From Paramacrobiotus metropolitanus (Eukaryota; Tardigrada; Eutardigrada; Parachela; Macrobiotidae): 64,000 bases of DNA. Positions 1-13,471 of the stretch are shown here, piece after piece; position 1 is the first letter of the stretch; each line of letters opens with the position of its first letter. The stretch is taken from assembly GCF_019649055.1 (NCBI RefSeq), contig NW_026570458.1:1-64000 (forward strand), read 5' to 3'. A program made the translations under genes and the position numbers. The notes under the pieces are model-generated. The model saw only the letters and a list, made by a program, of their open reading frames with translations. It made no database searches and was not told the DNA's origin.

Positions 1-98
1 GCTCTACTGCCGGTTGTGATCAGTGACAAAAGCACCCAAAAGGTGAAAGCAGGTACAACGAGTAAAGCAAGCAAGTTTGCAGACTTCTGAAGACGATC
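1..98 (+). repeat. Inverted fragment of the neighbouring hAT transposase gene
   Basis: These bases match, in reverse orientation, the transposase-coding stretch at about 586-683, with about one inserted base near position 93. They are therefore coding sense on the plus strand, while the adjacent complete element is coding on the minus strand. The likely reading is that part of a second hAT copy lies head-to-head with the complete one, either from a nested insertion or from a rearrangement at the element's left end. The copy continues out of the window, so its length is unknown. Confidence 0.8.
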
Positions 99-101
99 CA
101 C

Positions 102-3100
102 CATTAGTGCCCTGCATCGGAGTGAGAAACGTCGTCCACTCCTACCCACATTTAATTTTTTACTGAACCCAATCCCACCCGAATTTTTGAAATGCCACCC
201 GATCCGAATATATTTTTTACTTATCCGAACCCACTCCGATCCACTCCGAAAGTTTATTAGCTAAATTCAGAAAGACTGATCTAAAACATCAGCCGACGCA
301 TTGTTATAGTAACTTTTCAAAAATAACAAATCATCAACCTTTTCCGGCTTCAGACTATTACGCCGATCATCAATCACAAATCCAGCCAGACTAAACGTGC
401 GCTCACAAGCAGTACTAGTCGCCGGTACCGGCAGAACTTGCTTGGCCAACTTCGCCAGCCGCGGTAGCTCCCCTTCTTTGTCCTTCCAAAATTTAAGTAG
501 CCATCCTTGATCCTCATCAGCTGATTTAGGCGGCACAGATGTCTTAAGGTAGGAACCAACTTCGTCGTTATCCTGATCAATGGCCAGATCGTCTTCGAAG
601 TCTGCAAACTTGCTTGCTTTACTCGTTGTACCTGCTTTCACCTTTTGGGTGCTTTTGTCACTGATCACAACCGGCAGTAGAGCACGTACCCGGGCAAGCA
701 CGGCCTTTTTCTCAGATTCGGTCAACATTTTCAGCGTTCTCATCCGGGGATTAAGAAACGTAGCAATGTTATGAATGTCCAGTATCACGAATTTTTCTCG
801 CAAATAACGCAGCATCATCTTACGCAAGGCAGATATAGCCGGAGCTTCATCACCTCCGCCGGCCGCCGAATAAATGCCTTCCAACATTTTGCGCCATGGA
901 AGTACCAAATGTAACGTTGGAGTTTTGCTTGCAGACAACTCTTCAGTAGCTTGTTTTACCGGCCGCAAGAGCTCAACTAATTGCTCCAAAAATTCACGTG
1001 GCTCAGGTAACATCTCGTGTTCCTTTCGTTCGACCAACAGGACCTGTAATGAACATAATTATAATGGGTGCACACTGTACAGTACAAAATAAACAGTGCC
1101 ATTTCGGAATCACTGTCTCTTTACAAGTTATTATTGTGTAATGTGTACTGTATAGTATAAGTATACAAGTACATATAATGAAAATAAATGCAATTATTTC
1201 ATATAATTAAAAAGAGTTAAGAAACAAGTCGCTCAGAACTGAGGCTTTGTTTTTAGTTCTTAATTTATATGTACTTGTATACTTCTTATAATCATTATAG
1301 TTTATTTCCTTATACTAGTCTGTCATATGTACTGTACTAGAGCAACTATGCAGTATGCACACTTGTTTACTTACAGGTGCTGTATAAAAGTAGGGTAATA
1401 ATTAAAGTACACACTACACACAGTACACAGGTCCAGTGTCATTTGTGGTTTTGTACCTGAATGTCATCGTATACAGACAGCAGTGAATCCAGCATGTCAA
1501 TTACAGTGTTCCACCGCGTGTCCACCTCCTGTTTCACCTTTCGGGGCAACATGTGTTGTAGTGTTGTTGCCTTGATATGTCGAACAAGAGCCTTAGACAT
1601 CTGTAACACCTCGTTGACCATCTGGTGCTCTTCCGGCATATTCTTAACAGCATTCTTGGACACACGATTGAGTAAGTGCCCAGCGCACAAAATTCTGGAG
1701 AGAGCTTGATAATTGGCCAGTTTCAGTGCAGCTATCATGTTCGCTCCAGCGTCAATGACAAATGTCACTTCGGTGCATTCACTCTCTTTAAGACCCAGCA
1801 GCAAAAGTTTTTCCACCAGAAACTTTCTCACATTGACAGCCGTTTTCTTAACCGAAGGATCGTAGCATGAAACAAATACGACACAGTCCATCAGCTTCCA
1901 GTCAAAAAGATAGTGAGCTGTCATGCCCATATAATGCACGCTGTTGCACGGATCCGTCCAGAAATCGAAAGCAACAGCGCCACCATCAGTACGCAGGATA
2001 TCAGCAATTTTGGGAAATAAATCGGCCCTCAGTTTTTTGGCTGTGCTTTCGACATTTCGGCTCACAGTTGTCGGATGGGGAAGCAGCTCAACTGCTGAAA
2101 CAGGTCCATATTGGTGGCCAATATTGATGGCTACTTGAACCAGACGCATAAATCCATTTCCCTTCACAGACTCAAACGATCGCATGTCCTGCAGTTTAGC
2201 GTTAAATTCGTTAGGAAATTGACTAGTGTAAAAAAAATAAAAGTAATAACGCCATGAATCACGTAATAAATTAAAAAATTAAAACGTTAACGATTGCTGA
2301 AGTGATATCAGATGTGCAGTTAGCAAAAATCTGCCGTGCCTCGTAAAGCATTACTGCAATAAAACAGTCAAGCAATTTTAAATGTTTAACTTACCTCTGC
2401 TACAAAGCGAACACAGCTCTCCGTGATCAGAGTTTTGGCAGTAATGGAAACAGCGGGAGGCTTTTCGCTTTGAGCGTAGGAAGTGATTTTAGGCTGGTTC
2501 TTCTGCACAATCGGCCTGCAAGACTCCTTGACATGTCGGGATAAATGAGACGTTCCATTTCCGGACGTGTGCTTGAGAATGTCTTTGCATCCAGTACAGC
2601 AGACATATGGAACGATGTCTCCAGATTCAGTTTCGTAAATCTCCATAAAGTTCTCCCATGCCTTTGAACGCTTTCTAGTCTGCCGTTTTGACAGGCTTCC
2701 ATCGTTCAAACCACTTGATATATCTCCGCGCTTATAAACTTTTGCAGAAAAGAACGCGCAAACGCTTTTACCAGAATCGTTTGTAGATGTCTCTTCATCG
2801 CTAGAAATCTCAATCGGTTCTTCCGACATTGTAAACGATGTGGAGTGTAACAATCAAATAAATGTGGGAATTACTGCACTTTCATTATTAACAAAACTGG
2901 GAGATTTTTCGGTTTGCAAACTTCGCATTTACTATGCAACTTGCCACTAATAATAGGTAGCTCGTTACGCAGGGCGGGAGCCCGATAAGAAGGCTACGTG
3001 CTGTTCGGCCGCCCATGTTCGGCTACTTATTACATAATACATATTGCATTGTGGTACTGCCTAGTGCCTAGTCCTACTGCTAGTCGCTCGTGACTTCATG

Positions 3101-3311
3101 AAATTCAATAAAAAATGGTTATTAAATATTTATTTAATTTCGGGTAATTCGGATTCATCACCAAATCCGAATCCGGTCCATTCAAACACGTCTAAACTCC
3201 GAAACCACTCCTAATCCGAAATTTAAAAATGAAAACCCGTCCAATCCGCTCCGAAAAACGGAGTGGGTTCGGAATGGATCGGATTTCCCAATCCGTTGCA
3301 GGGCACTAATG
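102..3311 (-). mobile_element. hAT-superfamily DNA transposon
   Basis: The element is bounded by inverted repeats CATTAGTGCCCTGCA at 102-116 and its complement at 3297-3311. Both subterminal regions are dense in CCGAAYCC / GGATCGGA motifs, as is usual for hAT ends. It encloses a three-exon transposase gene on the minus strand. No clean 8-bp target duplication is seen: the flanks outside the repeats differ, and the left flank is itself an inverted piece of the same family. This suggests the left junction was rearranged after insertion. The near-intact transposase indicates a young copy. Confidence 0.85.
267..2829 (-). CDS. hAT transposase (BED finger, DDE, C-terminal dimerisation)
   Basis: Three exons (minus: 2829-2395, 2188-1457, 1043-267) join in phase 0 at GT/AG sites and give about 647 residues, normal for a hAT transposase. 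Residues 55-103 form a BED-type zinc finger with the Cys/His pattern VCCTGC...SHLSRH. The catalytic core follows: an Asp in AFDFWTD (about residue 220), an Asp in FVIDAGAN (about 291), the hAT CxxH motif CAGH (about 313-316), and a Glu in ACERTFS (about 603). The C-terminus ends with the dimerisation region DLLFLKSYY. The start ATG at 2829 (MSEEP) was chosen over an in-frame ATG at 2853 because it gives an acidic start directly before the BED domain; either is possible. No internal stop was found, so the protein may be functional. It would bind and cut the element's terminal repeats. Confidence 0.85.
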
Positions 3312-5147
<1,836 letters not shown>

Positions 5148-7896
5148 GAAGCAGATCCCCTTTGCTGACAAACTGAAAAATAACAGGGTAATGCACCATG
5201 ACTGCACAGCCGATATATATATATCAACCTTTACTGAGTTCCGTTAGATGTTCTGCTGCAAAATACCCCTATTACAAATTATGGGAAAGGCACGCATAAC
5301 CTGTTTTTTTTTAAAGTTTTGTAAGCAAAACTCGCACAACAGAAGCATGAATAAGGTAAAAGACCGCTTGTTCTCCTCTACTTCACAATGTCATATGAAT
5401 CTTTTTTTTTGTATTTTAAAGAAGGAACTATAGAGAATACAGTAAACATATGCGGAAAGGACGATCACAATACCAATTATGCGGGATGCATGGCAAACAA
5501 CAGTGCTATACACACCAACTGCATACGAACGAGCAAAATTCTAACATAATATCATATCATGATATGTAAACAGATATTCATGCAGGGTTCTTGATGGAGA
5601 CTAGGCCGTAGCGTCTTTGGGTGGTTTGCGCTTGGTGGTTACGTGCACACCGTTAACGAGAGGCAAATGGACCGAGCACAGAGTAAAGCGAGTTAGTGTT
5701 AAAGCGAGAGGGACATGGCTAAGAGAGAGAGAGAGAGAGAGATACAGAGTCAGTCGAAAAGTTATGGGCAGAGAGATCCCAGTGAGTGGGGAACGCACAA
5801 GCTGATTTCGATAGGAGTAATATGTAGATTAGCTTTCGCAAACGAAGAAAAAGTTTTTCAAAAACTTATGAAAATGTCAACATTTATCAGGATTCACTAT
5901 CGAACTATCACCATACCCCAAACATATCATTTCAGTTGAGTTTTGAAAAACAAACTGAATTTTCGAAAAAAAATACGAAATAATAATCAACAGAATTATT
6001 ACCCAATATTACATTAAGAGACCCATTTTGATCCCTCAGTTTCTATATATCCGAAAGCGTTTCACTCGCAATATAAGCAAAACTGCGACCATTTCCTTAA
6101 TTCACGACAATGTTTTGGTTTTTCGTATTTATGTACGCATCTTCCGAATATAGTAATTATTATGAAAGAAATTGGAATTTCAACAACCTCCACAATTATA
6201 TTGATTCACAAATTAATACAAGTACAACGGACTATTATACTCCAGTTAAAAAGAAATTACAGGATACCACACTACATCAACAACTGATTGAATCAACAAC
6301 TGATTGCACTCGTAATAATCAGCGCGAAACTGGAAGGAAGAGCAAAAAAAAAACATTTTTGCCTGATTTATTTAATTCGATGATTTACTGGTTCTAATTC
6401 TTACGACCTGGCCTGCATTAATTTTCATTGTACTAGGAAACCGCCGTGCTTCTTAAGCTTGGCTAATGAAGAAAAACAGGGAAAAGGGAACTATTTTAAT
6501 TATTTTGCATTATAGAACGGGCTGCAGTCCGGGACCTTCCCTTGGAAGTTGGCTGCGTTGCACACACCAGGGCACATACTCGGGCACATCGAGCTCATTT
6601 ACCCCACCCCTCGCACAGTAAAAATAATTATAATTAAAAATTTTCTGCAACGAAAGCTAGGGTGCAAGGACTAAAGGTTGTATGACATAAATAAACGCGC
6701 CCCCCGTTTCCGATTATCGAACGGCGGGGCGAGGGTGGGGGAAGGGGTGAAAGTATGGCACCCATCCGTCCCTTGTATTCGACTGCAGGGAAGCGTATTC
6801 AAAGATATTGTGCCCTGGCCCAATCCAGTTTCTGGCAGCCATCCCGGCGGGTATCAGCCTCCGCGTCGCCCCCGGCGGCCTTCGCCGCCTCTCCTCCCAT
6901 ACCAAAACACGCCAGACTTGTGACCTAGCGTTCTTTACCCACACGCCGTAAACGTTGAACAGCTCAAACTGTGAATTTATAATTGTTATTTTACTTTCTT
7001 TGCGCCTTTTAATGAGCGTTTTGTACGAAGGGAAGAAACCAAAGAAGGACAAAAAGTAAGAAAACAATGAAAATGCAAAGAGCTTCGCACAAAAAAAAAA
7101 GTGAACGATGTTTGCAATCTGGTACTCACGGTAATCGCGATAGGCTGTGGACACAAGATGGTCACTGACGTAAAAACTTTTTACTAAAAAGATGGATAAC
7201 GGAAATGATAAGGAATAACGGCGTTTTGGAACTTAATTCTGGTACTTCACAGGCAGCGATATTCAAAATTAACCACGAAATCGAAGAACTCAGCAAATAC
7301 AGCAGAACAAATGGCTGACTGCGTACCCAGAGCGAACTAAACTCGGCGTGGCGATGTAATGGCTGAGCTGCCGTGCTGCCCCCGCCCGATGGTGGCTGGA
7401 TTCAGAACCAGCTGCTCTGCCCTAACGGTTTCTTGTTACAAAAAAGAAAGAAAGAATGTAATTGCTCAGAAGGTGTTCCCATAATTTGTATTGTGAGCTT
7501 CCAATATTTAGGTTGTTTCTTGCTGGACTACCAATGAATGTTTCACTGTTGTATTTGCTCATACTGAATGTGGCGCTTGAATAGTGGGTAAGTACAATAG
7601 ATTGTGGAAGCAGGCATGCATAATTACTGTAAATGGCGAGGGCGTTGAAGGCACGGCTGTGTGCAGATACATGATAATTATTAAGTTTCTTCAAAGGAAA
7701 GAAAGAACGACGTACTGTGGTCCGAAGTCTGCATAAGGGGAAATTAAGTCAAGTAAGATGCATTTTTAATGACTTAGTATTTTAACATTATTTCAACACC
7801 AACGGAAGCAACCAATATTCTTCAATACAGAAGAAACTGCTTCTTAATACTAACAGATGCACGTAACGCTAAGGGTTGCTATTTTATTCGTCTGGA
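5148..7896. other. Non-coding stretch upstream of the zinc-finger gene
   Basis: No exon chain or domain could be supported here. It contains a short (GA)n run near 5722-5742, AT-rich segments, and a GC-rich patch at 6690-6900. The patch has overlapping open frames on both strands (proline/arginine-rich), which I regard as base-composition effects. It could also hold a promoter for an unseen transcript. Confidence 0.45.
5722..5742 (+). repeat. (GA)n microsatellite
   Basis: An uninterrupted run of about ten GA dinucleotides. Confidence 0.9.
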
Positions 7897-8290
7897 CTAA
7901 GAACAAGTGTTGCTGCCGATATCTAAGGCCGTAATTGTTCTATCCAAAGCGGGCAAATCCTCTGCTGTTGCGAATATCCTGAATGCATCCCAGCCACTAC
8001 GAATTGGCGGTGCGGCTATGCATCGCCACCGCGTTGTGGTAACCCTGCCCTTTTCATTGCTTGTGGTCATGGCTGATCTGCCCTTATTTTCTACATACAG
8101 TACCTTTAGGTCTTTAACTGATTTTTCAATTTTTGCACGATTCCATCTATGCTACAAACGTCAAATTCTTTTGTTGCTGCACTCACTACCGTTAATAACC
8201 TTTGAGAACCAGTAGCAAGAGGTATTTGTACTCGAACTCTGCCCAAAACAATATGCATATGCATATTTTTTTCTAAAAGCAACAATAATT
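7897..8290 (-). pseudogene. Unidentified coding relic, frameshifted
   Basis: On the minus strand, one frame from about 8260 reads VRVQIPLATGSQRLL and ends at a stop near 8107. A second frame, overlapping at about 8150, continues with KDLKVLYVENKGRSAM and WDAFRIFATAEDLPALD to a stop at 7897. Together they look like one protein split by a frame change, with amino-acid composition typical of real coding sequence. I do not recognise the family. No start codon or splice structure could be assigned. It might instead be two exons, or chance. Confidence 0.3.
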
Positions 8291-8426
8291 GCATTCCGTA
8301 ATATTACAGTAATCAATTTTACTGAGTAAAAGAACTTCCGTTACCGCCGTCGCTAAGTTAACCATCACACAGCATCAACAAACAGCAGAAACAGGCGGCC
8401 GAATCACAGAGAACATTCGATCTAAA

Positions 8427-8700
8427 TTAGCCGAGGCTCGTGCCGTTCCCAGAATGGATGCCGCGTCTCCCCGTGTGAATTTCGATGCTGAATCTCCGGC
8501 GCAGATACTCCGTTGTAAGTATCTCGCCAGTTTCCTGCCATATCATTTTGCCCACTTCGCTGATCAGCCGGGAGGCTTCCGGTCCGTGTGGTCCCACTGT
8601 CTCCACGCCCACGGCACGAAAGAGGTAGTCCTGGGTGATGCTCTGGTATTCCGCGGTTTTTTCCGTTCGGCCTGTGCAGCTGCTGCGCAAGCTTGGGTGG
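8427..8700 (-). pseudogene. Retroelement reverse-transcriptase-like C-terminal fragment
   Basis: The minus frame reads RAVGVETVGPHGPEASRLI, later YLRRRFSIEIHTG, and ends with GNGTSLG and a stop. The order Val-Glu-Thr ... Gly-Pro ... Leu-Arg-Arg-Arg-Phe-Ser-Ile-Glu-Ile ... Gly-Asn-Gly resembles the extreme C-terminus of non-LTR reverse-transcriptase proteins as I remember them. Only this tail is present; no catalytic core is seen upstream. It lies just 5' of the decayed KH gene, where that gene's front half should be, so a retroelement may have replaced it. Confidence 0.4.
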
Positions 8701-8987
8701 ATGTTGCTGCGATATGTGAAAGGGCCATCGCACACACACAAGTGCATGTAAACATTTTGCCACGTTCCCATGGTACTACAGTCACTACGTCAGGGCGTTT
8801 TGCCGTTGGCTCGCGATATTCCCAGAGACTGGAGTTCTGTCTCTATGGTGGCTGAGGCGAATGTTCGTTCAATCGTGGCGTTTAAACTACTATGTCTTGA
8901 CTTCCGGCCCCGACTTTTCTTACAGCTCAAGCTTAGTTGCTCAGTTGATAGTTGGCACAGTCATCATACAACTAGATGCGCTTGCAA

Positions 8988-10990
8988 TCACCAGCGAGAT
9001 CAGCGTGGAAGTGCCCTTGGACAGCCGCTTCTACAATTTCATCATCGCCGGATCACGGTCCCAGCAGCACCCAATGCACGGCTTCTTCAAAATGTATGGT
9101 GACATCTGTTTTCCGCTGCGCGGGGCCGGTGATATGGTGGAAATTGCGGGTAATAGGGAGTTGGTGTATGACGGTGTGCAGGAGCTGAAGCGACTGGAGA
9201 AAGACTATGTAAGTCGAGTGGCGTGTAAGACCGTTGTTGCTAGTGTGTTAATAGTCGGTTCGTCATTATAATAACGAACGCTGCTGCAGTTGGACGGCGC
9301 GTACGTGGAGAACGAGTGCGGCACCAGCCGGCCCGCTTTGGCGAGTGCACAAATTGAGCAGCAGGCGCTGACGAAGGAACGGGCCATCCCGGCAATGGGT
9401 CTGCCGGCACCGGAACGGGTCACGGTGGTCACGCGCGCAGCGGCGTCCCGTCAAAACGCGACAGCGCAGCTGGAAGTGAAGATGATGGACGGCGGAAGCG
9501 TGGTTCGCCCGTCTTCGGTCAGGCACCAATTTCCCAACAGGCAGCGCCCTCCTCCGACGCGGCCGTGAGTGACGTCATCCAGGAGGATGCTCTGCCGCCA
9601 TCGGGACCCGCCCACAATGAAGTCACCTTCGGCGCGCCCCAAACTGACACTGAGAAGGACGACGCGGCCCCTGACATCAAGGCGGGAATCGGCAATGTCA
9701 CAGAGCGAGAATGTAAGTGTGGTAGTATGGTACAAGGCATTAACTTTCGCTGGCACCTAGTTCGTCGCGGGATGTGGTGACGGTGCGATAATTCTGTTAA
9801 AATTGCCAGTTAAATGTGAACTATCATGATGTTTTTGCCTGGCTATCTGCAACCGAGAAATCTTACTGGATGAGGTAATCGTGTGCACTGTACTGATACG
9901 TCTTACTTTGGCTACGTGACAGATCGTCGTGGGACATTTGGTTTTCCGGACAATTCGTCTAAGGACAACTCACCTTTGTGGCAAATAATCATATGACTGT
10001 TCTTTACCATAAACCAGTTGATACTTTTCGACTCTCCAAAAGTCGCTAGACCAAATTTTACACGGCAAACCAGTTGTCCCAAAACAAATTAGCCGCTGCG
10101 ACGAAAAACGCGTGGCGTAATGTCCCACGATGAAGTGTCCCGCGACCATCTGGGCTGTCACGGTTTACTTATCTTTGCAATGCAGTAGTCAGATGACAGA
10201 CAGAAAGTTATCGAAATTTTCGAGAACAGCATTATTTTGTAGTTACTCATTGTAAAGCCCTGGCAGTGAGCTGACGACGGGCCAGACGGCAGGCAACGCA
10301 GAGCACCAAGCCGAAGTGCCGGCTGCGACCACGCCCGCTGGGCCGCCGGCCAATCCACAACTGGATGCGCCGCCAAACCTCCACACTGGACATCACGCCG
10401 TTTTGAAGCCAGTCGCTGGCGAAGAAGCCCCTTCGGCTCCGGCGGCGGCAGTATCCGCTCGCCAGCCACCACCACCGGCGACGGGCATGAGCTTCGTGGC
10501 GGGCGTAGCGGATAGCCGCATCATGATGGACCTGCTGTGGAACATGCGAGCGGATAGCGGTAGGCAAGTGCCGGCTATTGGTTCCCCGACGTTTTGCCAT
10601 CTAGCCGGGATGCTGGCCGGGTTGCGACAGCTCTCCAGTGTCAGTGGACAGTTGGCGACGGTGAGCGATGCAGGCGACAGAGTAGACTACTCTGTGCCCA
10701 CGACAGCGGCCCATACCGCCGCCTACCTTGTTGACTCAAGCTTAAGTACAAATATCTAGATCTTCGCCAACAGCGGTGATGGCACAGTGGCTGTGCTACG
10801 TGGATCTCACTCGGTAGCCAGCGGTTCGATTCCGCTCCATCGCCATTTTGCGAATACCTCACGGAATCGCCCTCCCTTCGCTGAAACCACCACGTCCGGC
10901 CGTATTTATGGCCGTCCTCTCTCAGATGCAGGCCAGGGAACAGCAAAGACCGGTTCCCGTCCGCCAGGGAACGGGTCCACCGGCCAGTAG
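8988..10990 (+). pseudogene. Decayed KH-domain family member (KH-1), split by a SINE
   Basis: The segments are 8988-9208 (KH domain, HPMHGFFKMYGDICFPLRG...ELKRLEKDY), 9290-9712 (LDGAYVENECGTS onward) and 10258-10990 (tail with GMSFVAGVADSR, GRQVP and LAGMLAGLRQL). They match the genes at 34-37 and 42-47 kb segment by segment. Four defects are visible. The acceptor at the homologous position (8986-8987) is AA, not AG. The second segment shifts frame near 9490-9505 relative to its paralogue (a 4-base difference). The second and third segments do not join in phase. A SINE with a 9-bp target duplication splits the last exon at 10675. Without the SINE the frame reads on to TAG at 10988-10990. No N-terminal or CPYC module is found upstream. 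Confidence 0.7.
10676..10924 (+). mobile_element. tRNA-like SINE, family 1, copy a
   Basis: The element is flanked by a perfect 9-bp duplication GATGCAGGC (10667-10675 and 10925-10933). It starts with a hairpin (AGAGTAG / CTACTCT, 10680-10694) and continues with a spacer. A tRNA-like unit at 10775-10845 has a pairing acceptor stem (GGTGATG / CATCGCC), a D-arm-like hairpin and a polymerase III box B (GGTTCGATTCC). It ends with about 80 bp of unique tail. A second copy lies at 50475-50745 on the other strand. Here it interrupts the KH-1 coding exon. The current frame runs about 27 codons into it before a stop. Confidence 0.85.
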
Positions 10991-12412
10991 GCAGACGAGC
11001 AACTTCCTGGACGGACGTATGGGCACCTTGGTATCGTCCGTTCTTTTGTTCCATCTTTGGTTTTTTTTAAAGAGCGGTAAGCATGCTTTTTTTGCTTTCC
11101 TTAGACTCAATGAAATGAATTTATTCACCACTTTCTTCTGTTGTTCCTGACCGTAACCGTACGGGAAAAACGCTTGAGTTGTTGGTTTTTGTGGCTGTGA
11201 GGAATTTCTTTGTTTACCACTTTTATAGACGGGATAACTCAGCTACACAGGTGGTCGTTCGTTGAAAAAGGGGAATCGGTTTTTTGCTCGTAGGTAGATG
11301 ATGTATTTTGGGTAGTTTTTTTATTTTTAATCATGATGAAATTGGTCTGCGGTATTTTGTTTTCGTGTTTTTTTTTATTTTTTATCCTGTACTTTTGCGG
11401 GATACATTTGACATTATTTGTAGTTTTGTTAACACGCGCACCTATATTTAGTTCATTTCCGTACTGACGCCAGCTGCTCAACTTTTATTGATTTATTGCA
11501 CTTACAAATTCTTTTTTTTTATTTTTTTTTTCCTTTTTTCGCTCAGTTTTTCTTACGAAGTATCTGCGCTGCATTTATCAGGAGTGTGACGTATTTCGCG
11601 TCTTGATCATTTTTTGTTTATTTTTACACGCGCACTACTAAAATTTCAGTACCTACATGTAGTTGCATGCTCTTACAACTTTCCCCGGCATATGCATCCA
11701 GACGCTGTTTCTCGTGGTGCTGAATAAGCAACAGAATTATTAACCAACAGCGTCGATGAAACAGAGTTTCGCAGTCTTTTACCGCCCAGGATTCAGCGGT
11801 ATTAGGTACTCCTTAGTCGGCTTGTATTTCGTCGTACGCTGAGGAAGGTGAACTTTGAGCTGGTCAGTATATTTTAACATTAAACAGGAAAGGAGAAAGT
11901 AGCCTTACAATCTTCGAAGTGGGTTTTCCATATTAGTCAGGCAGACTCGGACTATGCAGAGTACACGGCGCTGATGTTCACTGTCCAGTGACGCTATGCG
12001 CACGGGTAGCATTCCCTACGGTCACCGCAGTCCGATGTCGATTGGACTGGATGTCCTGTATTACTGTCCCGTAAATTATAAATTCAAATCAGTACGTGTG
12101 AATCGATGCCGCACATCGAGTTTCTTCGAAAAACTGAATCGGCCAAGGGGAATCGTAAATCAGTAATTCTTTTTTTATTTTTACTTCACTTACATGACTG
12201 TGTATGAACGAAAAAAGAAAAAGCAACTTTTCCATTTTCAGCTTCAGATAAATCTGTTTCCTGCTGCCTGCGCTTACGGCAAGGTGATCAGAGAAGGTAG
12301 TCACTGAAGCCAAAATCGAACTGAACCAATTAAAGCTCGCTACTGCCGTCTGAAAATCAGCACTCTTCGGTAAATCGGTCATTGTGCCAAGACCGGCGTT
12401 TCTTTTCACCTG
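10991..12412. other. AT-rich non-coding stretch
   Basis: Long T runs occur at 11340-11600. One open frame at 12089-12409 (minus) directly continues the frame of the LRR gene after its TAG stop; see the LRR entry. Nothing else could be supported. Confidence 0.45.
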
Positions 12413-13471
12413 CTAGCCGGCTGTATCCCGGCAGCAGTCCTCCAGCGGGCCGTAAATCTTGGTTATCCGAGGGCACTGTGCGACCGACGAGCAGAGGGGT
12501 GTTTCCCTCAAACCCAGATACGGTCTGGGCCATCTGCTTGCTCGGTGAATGCTGCGCAGAAAGCTGTCGTCGATGCTCGTCAGGTTGGGGTTGTTCGTCA
12601 AGTCCACAACCTCCACGATGTGCGAGACGAAGAAACCGCTGAGAAAAATCCTCTGGATATTGTTGTTTGTCAGGTCAATCGTCTGCAGAAAACATCCCAG
12701 CCCATTAACGCAATAACTAAAATTAAATTTATTTAATAAGCAAGTAATTTATTTTAATAAGCAAGTAGATTTACTGTAATGCAAGGAATAACGCAATTTT
12801 TTTTTCTCTTGTTGTTACTTGATGCATTAATTTGTAATGCCAAAGCGCCACACATTCCGTACCTCGACACTTCTCGTCAGCGGTTTGAATACATTCCAAT
12901 CAAGCATCGTGATATTGTTATAGGTGATGCTGAGCCGAATCAGTTGCGGTAAATCTGACCGACCGTCCACGACGCTAAATGCATCAGCGTCAATGGCTGA
13001 CATGCGGTTGGCCGCTAGGGCCAGTCCCCGCAGCGCCGTCATCCCGGCAAAAGTGCCCCGCGTGATCCTGGGCAAAAAGATGCGAGACAGCGTTAAAAAT
13101 TTCAACGTCGACCGCACATTGAGTAGAAAGCGGGCGACGGGAAACGGCCGGTCATTGGGCGCCGCCCAGATATTGTACAATCGCACTTTGGTCACGTTGT
13201 GACGGTGGGGAAGGGGCGCGAACGTGTCCAGCAGACAGCTGGGTGTGCACAGCCCCGTCCACGAGTGCCGGTCGCCCAGCTCGATGACGGTGGCGTTGAG
13301 CGGGATGGCGCTGAGATTGACTGCCGGTACATCGCATCCGCAGTACTGCCACTGGGAATTGCAGCCAGAGAAGACGTAGTGCTCGCAGGGCCTCACGTTC
13401 GTCGGAAGACTTAAGGACACCGCGAAGAACAGAAGGCAGCGCGAATAGCTGAAGACCCGCAATCGGTACAT
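12413..13471 (-). CDS. Secreted leucine-rich-repeat protein
   Basis: Two exons (minus: 13471-12863 and 12682-12413) join in phase 0 at GT/AG sites and give 292 residues. Residues 1-28 are a plausible signal peptide (hydrophobic core CLLFFAVSLSL). A cysteine-rich N-cap follows (CEHYVFSGC, WQYCGC), then leucine-rich repeats (LKFLTLSRIFLPRI, LRGLALAANRMSAI, LIRLSITYNNITML, TIDLTNNNIQRI, EVVDLTNNPNLTSI). A cysteine-containing C-cap ends with CC near the terminus. It is probably extracellular; no transmembrane segment is seen. A paralogue, now broken, lies at 55.5-56.2 kb with the same exon boundary. Oddity: after the TAG the same frame stays open for about 106 codons, so the true C-terminus could differ if splicing bypasses the stop. 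Confidence 0.75.

Noticed and set aside
6678-7154. Overlapping open frames on both strands in a GC-rich patch
   Set aside because: No splice partners, no domain, low-complexity Pro/Arg content.
8454-8855. 133-codon plus-strand open frame
   Set aside because: Antisense of the retroelement-like fragment; no homology to the N-terminal parts of the KH family.
10775-10845. tRNA gene by acceptor stem and box B
   Set aside because: The anticodon arm does not fold normally, and the similarity with 50.5 kb continues far outside the tRNA-like part, so it is a mobile element.
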